Source: Castellaniella sp041675725 (GTDB lineage: Bacteria; Pseudomonadota; Gammaproteobacteria; Burkholderiales; Burkholderiaceae_B). From it: DNA of 38,290 nucleotides. Location of the stretch: NCBI RefSeq assembly GCF_041675725.1, contig NZ_JBAYTI010000030.1, positions 1 to 38,290 on the forward strand. Direction: 5' to 3'. The notes below the pieces were generated by a model. The model searched no databases. It worked only from the letters and a program-made list of their open reading frames with translations, and had not been told where the DNA came from. How positions within the stretch are numbered: the stretch's first letter is position 1; every line of letters begins with the position of its first letter. Made by a program: the position numbers and the translations under genes. This document shows positions 1 through 7,642 of the stretch, one piece after another.

Positions 1-435
1 CAGCTGGACAGCGACTGGGTGCGCCGGCTCGAATCCTTGCTGGCCTTGCTGCGCACGGGCCTGACCCTGCTGTCCGGCGCCGTGCTCGTCGTCGTCCTGG
101 CCACGGTCTTCAACACGGTACGGCTGCAGGCACTCACGCAGCGCGAGGAAATTGCCGCCGCCCGCCTGGTGGGTGCGACCGAACCCTTCGTGCGCCGCCC
201 ATTTCTGTACGTCGGCGCCCTGACTGGGCTCGCCGCCGGCCTGCTGGCCTGGCTGCTGGCCGGCCTCGCCCTGATACCGCTCAACCGCATGCTCGAACGC
301 TTCACGCACACCTACGGCCTCGAATGGGCGCTGCACCTGCCGGCGCTGCCGGACCTGCTGGCGGCCGGTGCCCTGATCGTGCTGCTGGGGGCCGTGGCTG
401 CGCGCCTGTCGGTCACCCCGCACACCCGCTTCTGA
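1..435 (+). CDS. ftsX: Cell-division protein FtsX, C-terminal part (cut by window start)
   Basis: The reading frame is open from base 1, so only the last 144 residues are present. FtsX is the membrane subunit of the FtsE-FtsX complex, an ABC-type machine at the division septum that controls peptidoglycan hydrolases. The fragment shows a hydrophobic segment, then an Arg/Glu-rich cytoplasmic stretch (LTQREEIAAARLVGAT), then two more hydrophobic segments. This is the typical FtsX/MacB-type C-terminal arrangement, and the REEI..RLVGA motif is characteristic of FtsX. The stop codon overlaps the mutY start by one base (TGATG), suggesting translational coupling. ftsE would be expected just upstream of the window. 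Assignment to FtsX rather than another FtsX-like permease rests on this motif and the missing ectodomain, so it is good but not absolute. Confidence 0.85.
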   Translation, partial: QLDSDWVRRLESLLALLRTGLTLLSGAVLVVVLATVFNTVRLQALTQREEIAAARLVGATEPFVRRPFLYVGALTGLAAGLLAWLLAGLALIPLNRMLERFTHTYGLEWALHLPALPDLLAAGALIVLLGAVAARLSVTPHTRF

Positions 436-1526
436 TGACCAGGCCGGGGCCTTCCTCTGCGCCGTCCCTGAATCCAGCCGGCCTGGCCGAGCGCATCAGC
501 CGCTGGCAATCGAACCACGGGCGCCACCACCTGCCCTGGCAGGACACCCGGGACCCCTACCGCATCTGGCTCTCGGAAATCATGCTGCAACAGACCCAGG
601 CCGCCACGGTCGTGCCCTGGTATGAGCGCTTTCTGCAGCGTTTCCCCGACCTCGCCGCGCTGGCGCAGGCATCGCTCGACGAGGTTCTGGCGCTTTGGGC
701 CGGGCTGGGGTATTACGCTCGCGCCCGTCACCTGCACGCCTGCGCCCATATCGTGCACACGCAGTACGGTGGGCGGTTTCCGCGCACGGCCCACGAGCTG
801 GCCAGCCTGCCCGGCATCGGTCCATCCACGGCCGCGGCGATCGCGGCGTTTGCCTTCGGCGAGCGGGCGCCGATCCTGGACGGCAACGTGCGCCGGGTCT
901 TCATGCGCCTGCAGGCGCTGGATGCCGACCCGGGCGCGGCCAGCACCCTGCGCGAGCTCTGGGCCCTGGCCCACCGCATCCTGGATGCCGCCCCCGCCTC
1001 GCTGGACATGACAGCCTATACCCAGGGTCTGATGGACCTCGGCGCCACGGTCTGCACCCGCAGCCGCCCCGACTGCGCCCGCTGTCCACTGGCCGATGAC
1101 TGCCTGGCCCGGCGCCAGGGCCTGCAGGATGTGCTGCCGCGTGCGCACAGGCGCCGCGCGCGCCCGCTGCGCCACCGCACCTTGCTGATCCTGCAGCATG
1201 GCGACCACGTGCTGCTCATTCGCCGCCCCGCGCAGGGCATCTGGGGCGGGCTCTGGAGCCTGCCCGAATTCGCCGACGCCGCCGAGCTGGAAGCGTACTG
1301 CCGGCACCAGGTGCAGGCCGCCCAGCCGCCGCGCGCGCTCGCCGCATTCGAACACGATTTCACGCATTTTCGGCTGCAGATGCATCCCTGGCACCTGGCC
1401 ATGGCCGGCCGACGGCCCGCGGCTGCGCCGGGTCAGGCCTGGGTCACCCTGGGCGCGTTGACACGCCACGGCCTGCCAGCACCCGTATCGCGCCTGCTCA
1501 CCGGCTGGCTCACGCAGCAGACCTGA
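435..1526 (+). CDS. mutY: Adenine DNA glycosylase MutY
   Basis: This protein of 363 residues removes adenine mispaired with 8-oxoguanine in base-excision repair. Visible features, in order: the catalytic Glu in SEIMLQQTQ (E48), the helix-hairpin-helix LPGIGPSTAAAI (125-136), the catalytic Asp in LDGNV (D149), and the [4Fe-4S] cluster motif C-x6-C-x2-C-x5-C (C207, C214, C217, C223). A C-terminal NUDIX-like domain that recognises 8-oxoG starts near 247 (IRRPAQGIWGGLWSLPEF). Length is normal for the family. The ATG at 435 is chosen because it overlaps the ftsX stop (TGATG) and places the first conserved helix at the usual distance. The frame stays open further upstream, but only inside ftsX. The gene converges with rodA, with 70 bp between the two stops. 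Confidence 0.96.
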   Translation: MTRPGPSSAPSLNPAGLAERISRWQSNHGRHHLPWQDTRDPYRIWLSEIMLQQTQAATVVPWYERFLQRFPDLAALAQASLDEVLALWAGLGYYARARHLHACAHIVHTQYGGRFPRTAHELASLPGIGPSTAAAIAAFAFGERAPILDGNVRRVFMRLQALDADPGAASTLRELWALAHRILDAAPASLDMTAYTQGLMDLGATVCTRSRPDCARCPLADDCLARRQGLQDVLPRAHRRRARPLRHRTLLILQHGDHVLLIRRPAQGIWGGLWSLPEFADAAELEAYCRHQVQAAQPPRALAAFEHDFTHFRLQMHPWHLAMAGRRPAAAPGQAWVTLGALTRHGLPAPVSRLLTGWLTQQT

Positions 1527-1596
1527 GCCGCCGGCCGGGCCAGAGGCGACCCACGGCACGGTGGCATGCGCCGACCGAAGGCAGGCGGGCGCCGGC

Positions 1597-2736
1597 TCAG
1601 TCCGGTTCGGCCTGTTGGGCCCCAATGCCCATCAGCAGGCCGAACACCACCCCCAGGGTCATGAGCGCCGTGCCGCCATAGCTCATGAACGGCAAGGGCA
1701 CGCCCACCACGGGCAGAATGCCGGACACCATGCCGATGTTCACGAACACGTAGACGAAGAACATCATGGACATGGCACCACCGAGCAAGCGTCCGAACTG
1801 GGTGGGCGCGCGCACTGCGATGGTCAGGCCCCGCAGGACCACCAGGCTGTACAGGATCAACAGGGCCACGGCCCCGTACAGGCCGAATTCCTCGGCGAAC
1901 ACGGCGAAGATGAAGTCCGTCGTGCGTTCAGGGATGAAATCCAGGTGCGACTGGGTCCCCTGCATATACCCCTTGCCATACAGACCGCCCGAGCCCACGG
2001 CGATCATCGATTGAATCGTATGAAACCCCTTGCCCAGGGGATCGGTGCCCGGGTTGAGCAGTACGCAGACGCGGTATTTCTGGTAGTCGTGCAGGAGGAC
2101 CCAGTCGACGTCGGGCTGGCAGATCCGGTCTTCCAGGGATACCAGCACCCCGATCGCCACCACGATGACCAGCACGACCGGCGCCAGCAGCCGAAATGAA
2201 AAGCCCGCAAAATAAATCACGCAAAAGCCCGACGCCAGCACCAGCAGGGCGGTGCCCAGATCGGGCTGGTCGATGATGAAGGCAGCCGGCACGAGCAACA
2301 GGATGCCGGCCACGAAAAAGTCGCGCACGCGGAAGGTGCCGCTGCCCTGGCGCTGCAGATACCAGGCCAGCATCAGCGGCACACCGATCTTCATCATTTC
2401 GGACGGCTGAATGCGCGTGACGCCCAGGTCGAGCCAGCGCGTCGCCCCCTTGCTGGTCACCCCGAAGAAGAATACCGCCACCAGCAGGGCCAACCCCACC
2501 GCGTAAATGGCGGGCGCCCAACGCTTGACCCACCCGGGTGGCAACAGGGCCACCGCCCACATCGCCACGAACGCAAGCAGGAAATTGCGCATCTGATCCG
2601 CAAAGCGCCAGTCTGTACCGCCCACGGCGGAGTGCATGGTGGCCATGCCCACCAGCGCCAGTACGACCAGCAGCAACAGCAGGGGCCAGTCGAGCACCGA
2701 GAACAGGCGCTGCAGGGCCCGGATGATCAGGCTCAT
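1597..2736 (-). CDS. rodA: RodA, SEDS peptidoglycan glycosyltransferase of the elongasome
   Basis: This integral membrane protein of 379 residues polymerises lipid II glycan strands during rod elongation in complex with PBP2. It has about ten hydrophobic segments. The SEDS signatures QPDLGTALLVLASG (about two fifths along) and PERTTDFIFAVFAEEFG are clear, as is the late motif GVPLPFMSYGGTA. Length matches E. coli RodA (370). The start at 2736 is supported by a GGAGG Shine-Dalgarno sequence 7 bases upstream and by an ATGA overlap with the mrdA stop. The frame remains open for 62 more codons upstream, but that part is antisense-like sequence inside mrdA with no hydrophobic character. It is the last gene of the mreBCD-mrdA-rodA operon. 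Confidence 0.96.
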   Translation of the reverse strand: MSLIIRALQRLFSVLDWPLLLLLVVLALVGMATMHSAVGGTDWRFADQMRNFLLAFVAMWAVALLPPGWVKRWAPAIYAVGLALLVAVFFFGVTSKGATRWLDLGVTRIQPSEMMKIGVPLMLAWYLQRQGSGTFRVRDFFVAGILLLVPAAFIIDQPDLGTALLVLASGFCVIYFAGFSFRLLAPVVLVIVVAIGVLVSLEDRICQPDVDWVLLHDYQKYRVCVLLNPGTDPLGKGFHTIQSMIAVGSGGLYGKGYMQGTQSHLDFIPERTTDFIFAVFAEEFGLYGAVALLILYSLVVLRGLTIAVRAPTQFGRLLGGAMSMMFFVYVFVNIGMVSGILPVVGVPLPFMSYGGTALMTLGVVFGLLMGIGAQQAEPD

Positions 2737-4748
2737 AGCAGCCTCCGGGAATCGGCGTGCGGCGACAGAGCCGCCTGCGGCCCGGGCAACGTGGGCCCCG
2801 GGGCCGCAGGAGCCGCAGGAGCCGTCGGATGGCCCGGTGCGCGGGCCTGGATCGGCCCGGCGGTGGGCTCGCCCTGGTGCCGCAGGCGCCGCTGCTCGAC
2901 CCGCTGGGGATCCAGCCACCAATCGAAGACCGAGCGGGCGATGGGCGCCGCGACCGAGGCCCCCCAGCCCCCATTTTCGACGATCAGGGCGACGGCGATC
3001 TGCGGGTCTTCCACGGGCGCGTAGGCCATGAACAAGGCATGATCGCGCAGACGCTCATCCACGATCTGCGCCTTGTAGCGCGCACCGCGCAGGCTGAACA
3101 CCTGGGCAGTGCCCGTCTTGCCCGCCGCCTGGTAGGGCGCGCCTTCGAAGGCGCGCTGGGCGGTCCCCTTGCGCACCACGTCCACCATGGCGTCGCGCAC
3201 GACCTGCAGGTTCTCCGGATTCAGGTCGATCTTGTATTGCGGCCCGACCACCGGGTAGGTCGAGTCGTTGGTTTCCGGATCGATCACACGGCGCACCAGG
3301 TGAGGTTTCATGTACACGCCGTTGTTGGCCAGCACCGCCGTGGCCTGGGCGAGCTGCAGGAGCGTAAAGGCGTTGGCACCCTGGCCGACCGCCACCGACA
3401 CCGTCTCGCCCTGGTACCAGTGCTGCTGCTCGGCCGTCTTGTAGGCCCTGCGCTTCCAGTCGCGCGAGGGCAGCACCCCCTTGCGTTCGCCATCGAGGTC
3501 CAGGCCTGTGATCTGGCCGAAGCCGAACTGCTTGTTGAAATCATGCAGGGCGTCCACGTCCATGAGCGCCCCCAGTGAAAAGAAATAGGTATCCGACGAC
3601 ACCACGATGGCGCGGTGCATGTCGGTGGGCCCGTAGGCCGCTCCGCCCGCATTGCGAAACCGCTGGCCAGCCAGCTCGAAGTAACCGGGATCGGACACCT
3701 TTTCGCGTGCCCCGCGCACACCCATCTCGAGCGCCGCCAGACCGACGAAAGGCTTGTACGTGGAGCCGATCGGATACGTGCCATACAGCGGCCGGTTGAT
3801 GAGCGGATGATCGGGCGATTCATTGAGCTTGCGCCAGTTTTCGACGTCGATGCCGTCGACGAACAGATTCGGATCGAACGAGGGCGACGATACGAAGGCA
3901 AGAATCTCGCCGGTCTGCGGCTCGATGGCCACCAGAGCCCCCCGGCGCCCTTCGAACTGGGCTTCGGCCATTTTTTGCAGGCCGACGTCCAGCGACAGTT
4001 CGAGGTTGGCGCCCGGCACCGGATCGTTGCGGCTCAGTTCGCGGACCGGCCGGCCGCTGGCCGTGACCTCGAGCTCCTCGACCCCGGTCTGGCCATGCAG
4101 CGCATGCTCCCAGGTCTTTTCGATGCCTTTCTTGCCCATGACCGGCGTGCCGCGATAATTGCCCAACTGGCCGGATTCTTCGAGGGCCTGTTCATCGGCC
4201 TCGGAAATACGCCCTACGTAGCCGATGACGTGCGCGGCGGTTTCGTTCTGGGGATATTGCCGCACCCAGCGGGCCTGCAGCGTGACCCCGGGAAAGCGCC
4301 AGGCCTGTGCCGCAAACCAGGACGCTTCGAGCTCGTTCAGGTTGTTGCGCAGCATGACCGGTACATAGCGCCCGCTCTGCTCGTATTGGCGCAGGAATTT
4401 CTGCCGCGCCGGCTCGCTGAAATACACCAGCTCGCGCAGATCATCGAGCAATGGCCCGATCGGGCCGTTGACCTGCGCGCGCGTGATCTGCAAGGTGTAG
4501 TCGCGCAGGTTGTCGGCCAGCACCGTGCCCTCGCGATCGAATACCAGCCCCCGACGGGGCGGGACGGGTACGATGGTGATGCGGTTCTGCTCGGCGCGCG
4601 CGGCCAGGTTGTCGTGGCGCTGCACCTGCAGATGCCACAGGCGCCCGACCAGCAGCAGCAGGCACAGCAGGGCGAAGACCCCCGCGACCCAGGCGCGCAG
4701 GACGACTGTCTGGCGTTGCTGAAGACCGATCTTGCGGAACTCGAACAT
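2733..4748 (-). CDS. mrdA: Penicillin-binding protein 2 (MrdA), elongasome transpeptidase
   Basis: This protein of 671 residues cross-links peptidoglycan with its partner RodA. It has a short cytoplasmic N-terminus, one membrane anchor (about 20-38), a pedestal domain, and a transpeptidase domain. The three active-site motifs are STYK (S329 nucleophile, K332), SSD (384-386) and KTGT (544-547), at almost exactly the positions known for E. coli PBP2. After the catalytic domain there is a tail of about 50 residues rich in Pro and Ala (from about 622), not needed for catalysis and probably low-complexity. The stop overlaps the rodA start (ATGA), and mreD ends 7 bases upstream of its start. It acts in the periplasm, anchored in the inner membrane. 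Confidence 0.96.
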   Translation of the reverse strand: MFEFRKIGLQQRQTVVLRAWVAGVFALLCLLLLVGRLWHLQVQRHDNLAARAEQNRITIVPVPPRRGLVFDREGTVLADNLRDYTLQITRAQVNGPIGPLLDDLRELVYFSEPARQKFLRQYEQSGRYVPVMLRNNLNELEASWFAAQAWRFPGVTLQARWVRQYPQNETAAHVIGYVGRISEADEQALEESGQLGNYRGTPVMGKKGIEKTWEHALHGQTGVEELEVTASGRPVRELSRNDPVPGANLELSLDVGLQKMAEAQFEGRRGALVAIEPQTGEILAFVSSPSFDPNLFVDGIDVENWRKLNESPDHPLINRPLYGTYPIGSTYKPFVGLAALEMGVRGAREKVSDPGYFELAGQRFRNAGGAAYGPTDMHRAIVVSSDTYFFSLGALMDVDALHDFNKQFGFGQITGLDLDGERKGVLPSRDWKRRAYKTAEQQHWYQGETVSVAVGQGANAFTLLQLAQATAVLANNGVYMKPHLVRRVIDPETNDSTYPVVGPQYKIDLNPENLQVVRDAMVDVVRKGTAQRAFEGAPYQAAGKTGTAQVFSLRGARYKAQIVDERLRDHALFMAYAPVEDPQIAVALIVENGGWGASVAAPIARSVFDWWLDPQRVEQRRLRHQGEPTAGPIQARAPGHPTAPAAPAAPGPTLPGPQAALSPHADSRRLL

Positions 4749-4755
4749 GGGCGTC

Positions 4756-5322
4756 TCAGACCGAGCCCGTGTCGCCGGCTCCCGATGAGCGCACCGGCAG
4801 CGACATGAGGATGTCGAGCAGGGGCCACAAGGCGACCGTCATCAGCACGGACCACAGCCAGGCCCAGCCCGCCCAGGCCCCCTGCAGCCAGGCGCCCAGC
4901 AGGTGCGGAACCAGCGTAGCCAGGACCAGCACCGGCAGGATGTGCAGCATCTGCACGATCGCCGGGAAGCGCAGCAGGCGCCTGCGCAGCAGCTCGACCC
5001 CGTAGGCTGCCAGCACGTAGCCCACGGACTGCAGCCCGAGCAGCCCCGCATCGTGTACGTCCATGAGCAGGCCGAACACGAAGGCGGTGGTCAGGCCGAC
5101 CCTGGAAGGTTCGTGCAGGCACCAGTAGACGAGGAACAACAGCAGCAGGTCGGGTACCGGCTGCCACAGGCGCCAGGGCAGCAGGGAGGCCATCCAGACC
5201 AGCAGCAGCGATCCCCATACCACCCAGCCGGGCATGCTGCGCCCGAACGCAGCATCATCCACGGGCTGCAAGCGAGCCAGCGATGAACTGTGGGCGAGGT
5301 GGGCGGGCTTATTCTGCGGCAT
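4756..5322 (-). CDS. mreD: Rod-shape-determining membrane protein MreD
   Basis: This small hydrophobic protein of 188 residues has five or six predicted membrane segments after a hydrophilic N-terminus of about 35 residues. MreD belongs to the MreBCD elongation complex and modulates MreC. MreD sequences diverge strongly, so the call relies on length, hydrophobicity, family motifs (FVFGLLMDVHDAGLLGLQSVGYVL resembles the conserved MreD core; quoted only as positions about 80-103) and above all on position between mreC and mrdA. The start at 5322 lies 14 bases inside the mreC reading frame, typical of tight coupling. A hydrophilic N-terminus this long is slightly unusual, and a later start is possible. 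Confidence 0.92.
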   Translation of the reverse strand: MPQNKPAHLAHSSSLARLQPVDDAAFGRSMPGWVVWGSLLLVWMASLLPWRLWQPVPDLLLLFLVYWCLHEPSRVGLTTAFVFGLLMDVHDAGLLGLQSVGYVLAAYGVELLRRRLLRFPAIVQMLHILPVLVLATLVPHLLGAWLQGAWAGWAWLWSVLMTVALWPLLDILMSLPVRSSGAGDTGSV

Positions 5323-6187
5323 GTTCCGGCGGCTGGGTTTTCAGGTGGCTGTCTTTCTCTATGCTCAAGACCAGGAAATGACGATAACGTTCCGGATGGG
5401 ACAGCGGCTCGGCGATCGCGCGGCCAAACCCCGTGCCGGGGTCGCGCTCGACTTTCAGGATACGCCCGACCGACAGGCCGGCGGGAAACAGCCCGCCGAT
5501 GCCGCTGGTGATGAGCATGTCGCCGGCTGCCACATCGGCATGATCTGCCAGATAGCGTACTTCGATCCGGCCGGCCTCGTCACTGCCGAAAGCAATCAGG
5601 CGCAGCCCATTGCGCAGCACCTGGACCGGGATGGAGATGCTGTCGTCGATCAATAGGGCCGCTTCGGACGTGAATGGCGTCACGCGCACGATCTGGCCGA
5701 CCACGCCGCCTTCGTCGATGACCGGCATACCGGCCTCGATGCCGTCATCGGACCCCTTGTTGAAAATCAGCCGATGGCTGAAGACGTTGGGCGGGACGTA
5801 GAAGACTTCGACGGCGATGGATTGCCGCGCCGTGGCTTCGGACACCCCCAGCAGCCGGCGCAGCTGCTCGTTTTCGGCCACCAACTGGGCCGCGTGCGTG
5901 GACAGCTGGGCCATTTCGATGCGCTGCCGGCGCAGCGCATCTTGTTCGGCCCGGGCGACGCGCGCCGCCTGGGACCAGCTGTCGAAGAAATCCATGGCCT
6001 CGCGCGGCGCCATGACCGTGCGCTGGAACGGATAAATGGCCACGGAGACTGCATTGCGCAGCGGTGCCAGGACAGACCAGTGGGCATCGACGATGACCAG
6101 GGCCAGGCTCAGGGCGAGCAACAGCACCAGACGGACTTCTACACTGGGGCCCTGCCTGAACAGACGAAGATTTCCGGGCTGTGGCAT
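5309..6187 (-). CDS. mreC: Rod-shape-determining protein MreC
   Basis: This protein of 292 residues has a short cytoplasmic N-terminus, one transmembrane helix (about 18-36), a coiled coil (about 70-112, with LVAENEQLRRLLGV at its end), and a periplasmic beta-rich domain. Family motifs visible in the beta domain include NKGSDDGIEAGMPVIDEGGVVGQIV (about 145-170, cited by position) and an ITSGIGGLFPAGLSVGRI-like stretch near 235-255. MreC links cytoplasmic MreB filaments to PBP2 and RodA, and is thought to activate PBP2. The gene begins 24 bases after the mreB stop and overlaps mreD by 14 bases. Length is normal. Confidence 0.95.
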   Translation of the reverse strand: MPQPGNLRLFRQGPSVEVRLVLLLALSLALVIVDAHWSVLAPLRNAVSVAIYPFQRTVMAPREAMDFFDSWSQAARVARAEQDALRRQRIEMAQLSTHAAQLVAENEQLRRLLGVSEATARQSIAVEVFYVPPNVFSHRLIFNKGSDDGIEAGMPVIDEGGVVGQIVRVTPFTSEAALLIDDSISIPVQVLRNGLRLIAFGSDEAGRIEVRYLADHADVAAGDMLITSGIGGLFPAGLSVGRILKVERDPGTGFGRAIAEPLSHPERYRHFLVLSIEKDSHLKTQPPEHAAE

Positions 6188-6211
6188 GACGTGTACACGG
6201 CGGCCCGCGGA

Positions 6212-7255
6212 TCAATCATAGATGAACACCCCCCCCAGGCGCTCGAGATGCTCGAGCGCTTCGCCGCAGCCGCGCACCACGCAGGTGAGTGGATCTTCGG
6301 CCACCACCACGGGCAGACCGGTTTCTTCCTGAAGCAGGCGGTCCAGGTCGTGCAGCAGGGCCCCGCCACCGGTCAGGGCGATGCCCTTGTCGGTGATGTC
6401 GGCCCCCAGTTCGGGTGGGGTTTGTTCGAGCGCCGTCTTGACGGCTGAAATGATTTGATTGAGCGGATCAGTGAGCGATTCGAGGATTTCGTTGGATGAA
6501 ACGGTGAAGCTGCGCGGCACCCCTTCGGACAGGTTGCGCCCTTTGACTTCGATTTCGCGGATTTCAGACCCGGGGAAGGCCGAACCGATTTCTTTCTTGA
6601 TGAGCTCGGCAGTGGGTTCGCCGATCAGCATGCCGTAGTTGCGCCGGATGTAGTTGATGATCGCCTCATCGAATTTGTCTCCGCCCACGCGGACGGACCC
6701 CTTGTAGACCACCCCCCCCAGGGAGATGATGGCGACCTCGGTGGTGCCCCCGCCGATGTCGACCACCATGGAGCCGCTGGCATCGGATACGGCCAGACCC
6801 GCCCCGATGGCCGCCGCCATGGGTTCTTCGATGAGATAGACCTGGCTTGCCCCGGCGCCGAGCGCCGACTCGCGGATGGCGCGGCGCTCGACTTGGGTGG
6901 ACCCGCAAGGGACGCACACGATGATGCGCGGGCTGGGCGCCAGCATGCTGCGCGGATGCACCATGCGGATGAACTGCTTGAGCATCTGCTCGGTGACGGT
7001 GAAGTCTGCAATGACCCCGTCTTTCATGGGCCGGATGGCTTCGATGTTGCCGGGTACGCGCCCCAGCATCTGCTTGGCCTCGTGCCCCACGGCCTGGATG
7101 ATTTTCTTGCCATTGGGCCCGCCATCGTGGCGGATCGCCACGACGGAGGGCTCGTCGAGCACGATCCCTTTGCTGCGAACATAGATGAGCGTGTTCGCCG
7201 TGCCGAGGTCGATGGCCATGTCACTCGAGAAGTAGCTGCGTAGGAATCCGAACAT
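6212..7255 (-). CDS. mreB: Actin-like cytoskeletal protein MreB
   Basis: This protein of 347 residues is the standard MreB length. It polymerises on the inner face of the membrane and positions the elongasome. The amphipathic N-terminus MFGFLRSYFSSD is the membrane-binding helix. The phosphate-1 motif is DLGTANT (16-22) and the phosphate-2 motif is VVDIGGGTTEVAIISLGG. The adenosine region is near LTGGGALLHDLD close to the C-terminus. It is the first gene of the operon, transcribed away from gatC. The start is fixed by the conserved N-terminus. Confidence 0.98.
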   Translation of the reverse strand: MFGFLRSYFSSDMAIDLGTANTLIYVRSKGIVLDEPSVVAIRHDGGPNGKKIIQAVGHEAKQMLGRVPGNIEAIRPMKDGVIADFTVTEQMLKQFIRMVHPRSMLAPSPRIIVCVPCGSTQVERRAIRESALGAGASQVYLIEEPMAAAIGAGLAVSDASGSMVVDIGGGTTEVAIISLGGVVYKGSVRVGGDKFDEAIINYIRRNYGMLIGEPTAELIKKEIGSAFPGSEIREIEVKGRNLSEGVPRSFTVSSNEILESLTDPLNQIISAVKTALEQTPPELGADITDKGIALTGGGALLHDLDRLLQEETGLPVVVAEDPLTCVVRGCGEALEHLERLGGVFIYD

Positions 7256-7329
7256 GAGAGCGCACGAGTGGAAATTGAATCTGCAATGATAACTTATAAT
7301 CGCACTGACACTTCCGTAGATGAACGCTC
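7256..7329. promoter_or_regulatory. Divergent promoter region between mreB and gatC
   Basis: This 74-bp gap must carry both promoters. A perfect TATAAT (7295-7300) reads toward gatC, about 30 bases before its start. The usual -35 position is poor; a TTGAAT at 7275-7280 is only 14 bp away. Reading toward mreB, TATAAG (7299-7294) overlaps the same bases because TTATAA is self-complementary, and TATCAT (7291-7286) is a second choice. The hexamers are seen directly; their use as promoters is inferred. Confidence 0.5.
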
Positions 7330-7638
7330 ATGGCACTGACTGAACAGGATATCGCGCGGCTGGCCCAACTCGCCAGTCTGCAAATGGATTCCGCCGACCT
7401 GGCCCAGGCCCGCTCCGACTTCGCCGCCATTCTCAGCCTGATCGAAACGCTGCAATCGGTCGACACCCAGGGCGTCGAGCCCATGGCGCACCCCCTCGAA
7501 GCCCGGCAGGCCATCACCTTGCGCCTGCAGGAAGACCGCGCCGATCCGCCGCACACCCAGGCCGAACTCGACGCGTGCCTGCGCAATGCCCCCGCCGCCC
7601 ACGACGGTCTGTTTCTCGTTCCCACCGTCATTGAATGA
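7330..7638 (+). CDS. gatC: Glu/Asp-tRNA amidotransferase subunit C (GatC)
   Basis: This protein of 102 residues wraps around GatA and GatB and stabilises the amidotransferase. It begins with the usual GatC pattern (ALTEQDIARLAQLASLQM) and contains the typical helical stretch followed by a conserved proline-rich segment (QGVEPMAHPLE). GatCAB converts Glu-tRNA(Gln) to Gln-tRNA(Gln) and/or Asp-tRNA(Asn) to Asn-tRNA(Asn). It is first in the gatCAB operon, 4 bases before gatA. The Shine-Dalgarno sequence is weak. Confidence 0.95.
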   Translation: MALTEQDIARLAQLASLQMDSADLAQARSDFAAILSLIETLQSVDTQGVEPMAHPLEARQAITLRLQEDRADPPHTQAELDACLRNAPAAHDGLFLVPTVIE

Positions 7639-7642
7639 CACC

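Noticed and set aside
1527..1596. Terminator between convergent mutY and rodA
   Set aside because: Only a 7-bp TGAGCCG/CGGCTCA inverted repeat with a long loop and no T-run; too weak to call.
312..1625. Long minus-strand open frame of 437 codons antisense to mutY
   Set aside because: It has low-complexity Arg/Gly/Ala composition and no domain, while the plus-strand frame is a clear MutY. High GC leaves antisense frames open.
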